Below, piece after piece: positions 1-5,187 of a stretch of DNA of 7,375 nucleotides. Below the pieces are notes generated by a model. The model had not been told where the DNA came from. It did no database searches and was given only the letters and a program-made list of their open reading frames with translations. The position numbers and the translations under genes are program-made. Origin of the DNA: Negativicutes bacterium (GTDB lineage: Bacteria > Bacillota > Negativicutes > SKW292); NCBI GenBank assembly GCA_026416215.1, contig JAOAFP010000070.1:1-7375 (forward strand), written 5' to 3'. Within the stretch, counting starts at the first letter, position 1, and each line of letters starts with the position of its first letter.

Positions 1-3000
1 ACCTCCTCAGAAGGCCTTGTCCGGTATACCAGCCGTTGCATGAGGTCGCCGATTACAATGCCCTGAACCGCCCGACGCACAAACCCTATCCCCAGGCCGA
101 GCCGCCCGGCTCCCTGCCGGCTGAGTGACAGAACCGGTATATCCGCCAGTCCGGCATCGGCAAGCGCTTTTTTCAGCAGCGACAGATAGTTGGTCGCCCG
201 GCAGCTGCCGCAGGTCTGGCTGAGAATAACCGCCGTACGCCGCCGGTCGTACCGCCCCGAATTCAGGGCCTGCAACAGCTGACCGATAACCAGCAGCGCC
301 GGATAGCAAGCATCATTGTGAACGTACTTCAGCCCCAGATCGACCGCCTCCGGCGAAAAATCAGGTATCACCAGCCGGTGGCCGTAACGGGCAAAGGCGG
401 CCGACACAAACGGGGTGTGAAGCGGTGACATCTCCGGTGCCAGCACGGTGAATCCCGGCTGATAATGCCGCTGGACAGTGACCGGACAGTCCCGCCTCCC
501 CCGGCCGGTTTTGCCGTCAAACGCCGCCAGCAGCGACCGGATTCGAATCCTGGCCGCTCCCAGGTTGGCTATATCGTCCAGTTTGATCACTGTGGACAGT
601 TTGCCGGCCGCGGAAAGAATTTCCTCTACCTGATCAACTGTTATGGCGTCCAGTCCGCAGCCGAATGAATTGAGCTGGACCATTTGCAGATCGGGCTGAC
701 CAGCGACAAATTCAGCGGCAGCATAGAGACGCGAATGGTATTCCCATTGATCGACCACCCTCAGCCGTCGCTGCCCGGCGGCCAGGTGGCAAACCGAGTC
801 CTCGGACAACACCACCAGTCCCAGCCCGGTAATCAGCTGGGACAGACCGTGGTTTATGGCCGGGTCGACGTGATATGGCCTGCCGGCCAGAACGATCCCC
901 CGCAGTCCGTGCCGGCGCATGTAAGCCAACGCCCGGTCGCCGGCTGCCTGCACCGCCGCCCGGTAGGCCTGTTGCTCAGCCGATGCCAGCCGGACCGCCC
1001 GCTCAACCTCGCCGCGCCGCCAGCCCTCCCCGGCCATTTCCCGCAGCAATCTCCCCACCAGTGCCCGCTTATCGTGCAACGGCAGGAACGGCTGGTAAAA
1101 CACCACTCCCCGTTCGGCCAGAATCTCCATATTGGCCCGTATATTCTCGGGATAGGAAGCCACCACCGGGCAGTTGTAGTGGTTGTCAGCGGCAGTCCCA
1201 GCCGGGTCGGCGTAAACCAGGCAGGGATAAAATATCTTTCTTACCCCCCGTTCAACCAGATCAGCAACGTGTCCATGCACCAGCTTGGCGGGATAACACA
1301 GGGTTTCGGACGGAATACTGTCCATCCCCCTGGCGTACAGATCCGGCGATGACGGCGATGACACCACCACCTGGTAGCCCAGCGCGTCAAACAGCCGGTG
1401 CCAGAAGGGAAAATCCTCATACATGTTCAGAACCCGCGGCAAACCAATCTGACCGCGGCGGAAACCGTTGCCGGCGGAAGCGGCGCGTCCAAACAGAAGC
1501 CGGAACTTTTCCCGGTACAGGTCGGGCAGATCACTTCGCTCCTGATAATTGCCCTCCCCCCGCTCACAGCGGTTGCCACTGACGAAACTGCGGCCGTCAG
1601 AAAACCTGTGACGGGTGAGCCGGCAGCGGTTGGCACAGGACGTGCAGCGGGCCGAAACCGAATTTTGCTGCCAGCCGGACAGTACCTCTCGTCCGGCCAG
1701 GGCTGAACGCCGCCCGTCAGCCCGCTGCCGGGCGAGCAAGGCCGCCCCCAGCGCTCCCATAAGCCCGGCCACCACCGGTCTCACCACCTCACGCCCCACC
1801 TGCTGCTCAAACGCCCGCAGCACTGCATCGTTGAGGAAGGTGCCTCCCTGGACCACGATCCGTCCGCCCATCTGTCCGGTGTCACGCAGCCGCAAAACCT
1901 TGTACAGGGCGTTGCGGACCACCGAAATGGCAATGCCGGCACAGATGTCGCCCACATCCGCCCCTTCTTTCTGAGCCTGTTTGACCTTCGAATTCATGAA
2001 TACCGTGCAACGGGTGCCAAGGTCAACCGGCCGGGAGGCCGAAACCGCCCGGGCCACAAACTGGGGCAACGTCAGCCCTAGGGAAGCGGCAAAGGTTTCA
2101 ATAAACGATCCACACCCGGCTGAACAGGCTTCATTCAGGACCACCGACCGGATTGCACCGTCCTCCACAGCCAGACATTTCATATCCTGGCCGCCGATGT
2201 CGATAATGAAACTGACGTCAGGGGAAAAATACCGGGCCGCCGCCAGGTGAGCCACCGTTTCCACCTCACCGCTGTCAATGGCCAGCGCCGCTTTGAGCAG
2301 ACGCTCGCCATACCCGGTTACCGTGGCATGGGCGATGTACGTCTGCTCGTTCATCCGGTCGTAAATGTTGAGCAAAACCTGACGCACGGTGGCCAGCGGC
2401 TCGCCGCAGTTGCTGCTGTAATGGCTGTACAGCAGCTGTCCGTCCTCTCCCAGCAGCACCAGTTTGGTGGTGGTCGATCCGGCATCGATACCCAGATAGG
2501 CCGGACCGCAGTACGCACGCAGATCAGCGGTGGCCAGCCCGGCCCGACGGTGACGCCGGCTAAACAGCTCATACTCGTCTTCGCCGGTGAACAGCGGTGC
2601 CAGCCGCCCTCCTTCCCTCACCGGCATCGCCGCCTGCCGGCTGAACATAGCCACCAGCTGCGGCCAGCTGTACGTATCGCCGCCTGCGTTCAGTGCCGCA
2701 CCCAGACCGACAAAAAACAATCCCTCGGCCGATGTCAGACACTGATCCCCGGTAAGGTTCAGGGTGGCCCGGAACCGTTGCCGCAGTTCGGGCAGAAAGT
2801 ACAGCGGCCCCCCCAGCAGAGCCAGGGGCGGAACGTTCTTTCTCCCCTGGGCCAGACTGGTTATGGTCTGATTACCCACCGCCTGCAAGACCGAAGCTGC
2901 CACGTCGGCCCTGTCCACACCCTCATTGAGCAGGGCCTGCACGTCAGTTTTGGCAAATACTCCGCACCGCGAGGCAATGGGGTATATCTGGCGGTGACCG

Positions 3001-3455
3001 GCGGCCAGCCTGTCCAGTCCTGCCGGGTCGGTACCCAGCAGCGCCGCCATCTGGTCGATAAACGAACCGGTCCCGCCGGCGCACACTCCGTTCATCCGCT
3101 GTTCGAGACTGGGGGAAAAAAACGTAATCTTGGCATCCTCCCCCCCCAGTTCTACCACCGTTTTGGCCGCCGGCAGCCAGCTCCTGACCGCCGTGGTGCC
3201 GGCCACAACCTCCTGGATAAACGGCAGCCCGGTCTCCCGGGCCATAGCCAGCGCCGCCGAGCCGGTAAGAGCCACCTGCCAGCGGTAGGCCGCCAACGGC
3301 CCGCCGGCCGCCGCCAGCATTTCCAAAAGCACCTTTTCCACAGCCGAACAGTGGCGGCGGTAATCCTTGTAGACGATATTGTCCTGCCCGTCGAGGGCGA
3401 CGATTTTCACCGTCGTTGAACCGACATCAATTCCCAGACGAAAGCTTCTTAGCAT
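1..3455 (-). CDS. Giant acyl-CoA dehydratase activase-type protein (two BcrAD/BadFG ATPase domains + DUF2229 + HgdB-like region), C-terminus cut by window
   Basis: One open frame of 1,151 codons from ATG at 3455 to the window edge; no stop is reached. Domain 1 (about residues 5-310) has the ATP-binding GIDVGSTTVK (8-17), ELGGEDAK (102-109) and cysteines C125 (VCAGGTGSF) and C164 (SRCGVFAK). Domain 2 (about 318-575) repeats this: GIDAGSTTTK (322-331), DIGGQDMK (419-426), C444 (ACSAGCGSF) and C483 (TRCTVF). A Cys4 segment follows (C604, C607, C611, C630). Then comes DUF2229, with IGLPRVLNMYE (from 670), CYPAK (C720), GRPYHVDP (858-865) and FGCGLDA (931-937). An HgdB-like part has NDACYP (C1050) and CGSCRATNY (C1082, C1085). 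Such fused proteins usually reach about 1,400 residues, so roughly 250 or more are missing. In the HgdC family, ATP hydrolysis drives an electron from a subunit-bridging [4Fe-4S] cluster to a dehydratase or reductase; the partner of this fused type is generally unknown. An in-frame TAA five codons upstream (TAA AGA ATA TCT ATG) supports this start. The ribosome site is weak (AAAGA). No frameshift was seen. Confidence 0.95.
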   Translation of the reverse strand, partial: MLRSFRLGIDVGSTTVKIVALDGQDNIVYKDYRRHCSAVEKVLLEMLAAAGGPLAAYRWQVALTGSAALAMARETGLPFIQEVVAGTTAVRSWLPAAKTVVELGGEDAKITFFSPSLEQRMNGVCAGGTGSFIDQMAALLGTDPAGLDRLAAGHRQIYPIASRCGVFAKTDVQALLNEGVDRADVAASVLQAVGNQTITSLAQGRKNVPPLALLGGPLYFLPELRQRFRATLNLTGDQCLTSAEGLFFVGLGAALNAGGDTYSWPQLVAMFSRQAAMPVREGGRLAPLFTGEDEYELFSRRHRRAGLATADLRAYCGPAYLGIDAGSTTTKLVLLGEDGQLLYSHYSSNCGEPLATVRQVLLNIYDRMNEQTYIAHATVTGYGERLLKAALAIDSGEVETVAHLAAARYFSPDVSFIIDIGGQDMKCLAVEDGAIRSVVLNEACSAGCGSFIETFAASLGLTLPQFVARAVSASRPVDLGTRCTVFMNSKVKQAQKEGADVGDICAGIAISVVRNALYKVLRLRDTGQMGGRIVVQGGTFLNDAVLRAFEQQVGREVVRPVVAGLMGALGAALLARQRADGRRSALAGREVLSGWQQNSVSARCTSCANRCRLTRHRFSDGRSFVSGNRCERGEGNYQERSDLPDLYREKFRLLFGRAASAGNGFRRGQIGLPRVLNMYEDFPFWHRLFDALGYQVVVSSPSSPDLYARGMDSIPSETLCYPAKLVHGHVADLVERGVRKIFYPCLVYADPAGTAADNHYNCPVVASYPENIRANMEILAERGVVFYQPFLPLHDKRALVGRLLREMAGEGWRRGEVERAVRLASAEQQAYRAAVQAAGDRALAYMRRHGLRGIVLAGRPYHVDPAINHGLSQLITGLGLVVLSEDSVCHLAAGQRRLRVVDQWEYHSRLYAAAEFVAGQPDLQMVQLNSFGCGLDAITVDQVEEILSAAGKLSTVIKLDDIANLGAARIRIRSLLAAFDGKTGRGRRDCPVTVQRHYQPGFTVLAPEMSPLHTPFVSAAFARYGHRLVIPDFSPEAVDLGLKYVHNDACYPALLVIGQLLQALNSGRYDRRRTAVILSQTCGSCRATNYLSLLKKALADAGLADIPVLSLSRQGAGRLGLGIGFVRRAVQGIVIGDLMQRLVYRTRPSEE

Positions 3456-3507
3456 AGATATTCTTTATTCGATGTGGAGCCCGGCCTCAGCCGCGGTCCC
3501 AACCGCC

Positions 3508-3529
3508 CCGGGCAGCCATTGCAGCCCGG
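3508..3529 (-). other. Short GC-rich inverted repeat in the activase leader
   Basis: CCGGGC (3508-3513) and GCCCGG (3524-3529) can form a 6-bp hairpin with a 10-nt loop inside the predicted leader of the activase mRNA. No T-run follows it on the minus strand, so it does not look like an intrinsic terminator. It may be a minor leader structure or chance in GC-rich DNA. The rest of the 3456-3593 spacer holds nothing else I recognise, and no terminator for the nucleotidase gene is visible. Confidence 0.2.
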
Positions 3530-3545
3530 CCTTCCCTTACCTGCC

Positions 3546-3554
3546 ATTATACCA
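3546..3554 (-). promoter_or_regulatory. Extended -10 promoter for the activase gene
   Basis: Read on the minus strand, the spacer contains TGGTATAAT: a perfect TATAAT hexamer preceded by the TGn extension. No convincing -35 lies 16-18 bp upstream, which is tolerated for sigma-70-type extended -10 promoters. A start near 3539 would give a leader of about 85 nt before the ATG at 3455. It suggests the activase gene has its own promoter in addition to any read-through from the upstream nucleotidase gene. The match is seen directly; activity is inferred. Confidence 0.55.
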
Positions 3555-3593
3555 TAACCGGATAAGACACCCCGAAAATTCAGACCAGTCCCG

Positions 3594-5141
3594 CTACTCA
3601 ACCATGGTCAGCCGATCATCGATCATCGCGTCGATAACTTTTGCTTGCCTGATTTTTTCGGCAAGGTAGTCCCGCAGGTTGATCCCGGTGTTTTGCCTGT
3701 CCGGCACCGCTGCCAACATGGAAAAACCGTCACCGCCGTAAACCATAAAATCATTGACGGCGACGCGGTATGGCCGGTCGTCGGCGACCGGATGCCCCCC
3801 ACCGTCCGTCAGCCTGATTATGCGCTGTCCGGCCGGACGGCTGCGGTCATACACCATCTTCAACCCGGAAAAATAGCTCATTCCGTAGCGGCCGCCGGTT
3901 TCAACGGCGTATTCCATCAAATCCCGCAGCTGCCTGCCGGTCATGGTCAGAACGAAAATGAAATCATCGAAGGGTATAACCTCGTAAAAATCGCCCATGG
4001 TTATATTCCCGGCTACCAGTCCCTGACGCAGGCACTCGTTATTGAGCACCACCGCATCTACTCCCAGTCCCTGCCGGACTGTATCGGTCACCCACACGCC
4101 GATCGGGCACTGTCGTTCGCGGTCCTTGGCCAGCCCGTTGCGAGTGGTGCCGATGACTTCGCCGACGACTGGCATAAGCCTGCTGATCTGCTGCCTGTAC
4201 ATACTGACAGCCACTGGATCATCGGCGATATTGCAGCGCCTGAGGTCAATCACCCTGCTTTCGATATCAACTACCCTCCCGGCCTCGGTGTCATAGCGGA
4301 CGATAATCTGATCCAGCCCCCTCCCGGCCCAGTCGGCCTGCACCACCGGCACTCCTTCCACCCAGCCGTTGACAAATCGGTGGGAATGTCCGGTTATCGC
4401 CAGGTCGATGTCCAGTCCGGTGGCAGCCGCAAGCTCGGCCCCCTCGCCGGTCACCGGGTTGGCCGACTGTTGCCCGGCATAGTCCTGGTAAGTCGACATG
4501 TGGGCCAGCAGCACAATGATCTCTGCTCCCCGGTGGCGAAGCTCGGCGCTGATCTCCCTGACAACCGGTGCAGCTGGGGCAAATTCCAGCCCGGCCACGT
4601 TGGTCGGGGTGGTGGTCTGCGGAGTTTCCAGGGTGGTCACTCCGATTATTCCGACCTTAACCCCGTTAACTTCAACCATTATCGCCGGCTTTACCCCGGA
4701 CATCAGCTGGTGGCTGTCCTGTTCAAAAATGTTGGCCGCCAGATAGGGGAAATCGGCGTCGGCCATTGTCTGGTACAGCTTATCCATGCCCCAGTCAAAT
4801 TCGTGATTGCCGATCGCCATCGCCGCACACCCCAGGTAATTTAGCTCGGCCACCACGCTCTGCCCGAACAGCAGGTTTGATTCCATCGTCCCCTGATACA
4901 TGTCGCCGGCGCTCAGAAACAACACCCCCCCCGGCCGCATGGTCTGTTCATTCCTTATGAAACCGGCGATTTTGCCAATACCGGGATCGCTATCAGTTGC
5001 CGCCAGATGACCGTGCAGATCGTTAAGCGCCAGAATTTCCACCTCGGCGATTTTTGCATTGACAATCCCGCCGGTTATAATGAATAATGCCACTATCAGT
5101 CCAGCGACGAGTTTGGTCCTGATCGATCTGTGCACTGCCAT
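3594..5141 (-). CDS. Exported 5'-nucleotidase / UDP-sugar hydrolase family metallophosphoesterase
   Basis: Complete gene, 515 residues, about the usual length for the UshA/5'-nucleotidase family, which removes phosphate from nucleotides (or cleaves UDP-sugars) outside the cytoplasm using two metal ions. Residues 1-29 form a signal peptide: basic start (R5, R8, K10), hydrophobic core 11-27, likely cut after VNA (27-29), with no lipobox cysteine. The metallophosphatase domain shows NDLHGH (40-45; D41, H43), GDMYQG (79-84; D80), GNHEFDWG (111-118; N112, H113), AH at 213-214, and GHSH (251-254; H252, H254), so the full metal-binding set is present. The C-terminal 5'-nucleotidase domain starts around 324 and contains IPFDDF (389-394), YFSGLK and a late YGGDGFS motif. 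Its substrate loop reads NNECLR (367-372) where relatives usually have an N-x-GGIR-type sequence. It lies 138 bp upstream of the activase gene on the same strand and is divergent from the transporter. The start could instead be GTG at 5135. Substrate choice cannot be read from the sequence. Confidence 0.94.
   Translation of the reverse strand: MAVHRSIRTKLVAGLIVALFIITGGIVNAKIAEVEILALNDLHGHLAATDSDPGIGKIAGFIRNEQTMRPGGVLFLSAGDMYQGTMESNLLFGQSVVAELNYLGCAAMAIGNHEFDWGMDKLYQTMADADFPYLAANIFEQDSHQLMSGVKPAIMVEVNGVKVGIIGVTTLETPQTTTPTNVAGLEFAPAAPVVREISAELRHRGAEIIVLLAHMSTYQDYAGQQSANPVTGEGAELAAATGLDIDLAITGHSHRFVNGWVEGVPVVQADWAGRGLDQIIVRYDTEAGRVVDIESRVIDLRRCNIADDPVAVSMYRQQISRLMPVVGEVIGTTRNGLAKDRERQCPIGVWVTDTVRQGLGVDAVVLNNECLRQGLVAGNITMGDFYEVIPFDDFIFVLTMTGRQLRDLMEYAVETGGRYGMSYFSGLKMVYDRSRPAGQRIIRLTDGGGHPVADDRPYRVAVNDFMVYGGDGFSMLAAVPDRQNTGINLRDYLAEKIRQAKVIDAMIDDRLTMVE
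5053..5088 (+). promoter_or_regulatory. Candidate sigma-70-type promoter(s) for the transporter gene
   Basis: Two overlapping arrangements are visible. TTTGCA (5053-5058), 17 bp, then a perfect TATAAT (5076-5081). Or a perfect TTGACA (5059-5064), 18 bp, then AATAAT (5083-5088). Both lie inside the signal-peptide coding part of the divergent nucleotidase gene and would start RNA around 5088-5095, giving a leader of roughly 95-100 nt before the ATG at 5188. The AT-rich hexamers stand out against GC-rich surroundings. Confidence 0.45.
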
Positions 5142-5147
5142 CCCCCC
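5142..5147 (-). promoter_or_regulatory. G-run ribosome binding site that bears on the nucleotidase start
   Basis: On the minus strand a run of six G directly touches the ATG at 5141. GGGGG can pair with the CCUCC of 16S rRNA through one G-U wobble, but zero spacing is unsuitable for the ATG. The GTG two codons further on (5135-5133) would sit 6 nt from the run, a good spacing. The encoded protein would then begin at V3 of the longer version, with the signal peptide unaffected. Confidence 0.4.
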
Positions 5148-5171
5148 AGTTCTTAATAAGCTGCCGTCGAC

Positions 5172-5176
5172 GAGGT
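5172..5176 (+). promoter_or_regulatory. Ribosome binding site of the transporter gene
   Basis: GAGGT matches the Shine-Dalgarno core and lies 11 nt before the ATG at 5188, slightly longer than optimal. The next in-frame ATG (5209, residue 8) has no such element in front of it, so 5188 is preferred. Confidence 0.6.
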
Positions 5177-5187
5177 TTAATTCACCG

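Noticed and set aside
7..309. Minus-strand frame of 100 codons at the left edge
   Set aside because: It is out of register with the activase frame, which I could follow codon by codon through CGSCRATNY to position 3 without a stop.
2247..3419. Plus-strand open frame of 390 codons opposite the activase
   Set aside because: Composition is typical of an antisense frame, and the minus strand encodes two intact ATPase domains. The same applies to plus-strand frames at 684-1352, 875-1582 and 1615-1974.
3508..3529. Intrinsic terminator between the nucleotidase and activase genes
   Set aside because: The stem is only 6 bp with a 10-nt loop, no T-tract follows on the minus strand, and it lies downstream of the predicted promoter.
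3615..3635. Repeated GATCATC/GATCATCG stretch near the 3' end of the nucleotidase gene
   Set aside because: It is two short adjacent copies inside coding sequence encoding Ile/Asp residues; too short and isolated to call a repeat element or binding site.
3645..4844. Plus-strand open frame of 399 codons opposite the nucleotidase
   Set aside because: No domain or motif is seen; the minus strand carries a full set of nucleotidase motifs and a signal peptide.
5059..5081. TTGACA and TATAAT read together as one promoter
   Set aside because: They are only 11 bp apart, too close to be used as a pair. Each pairs better with another hexamer, as recorded in the promoter entry.
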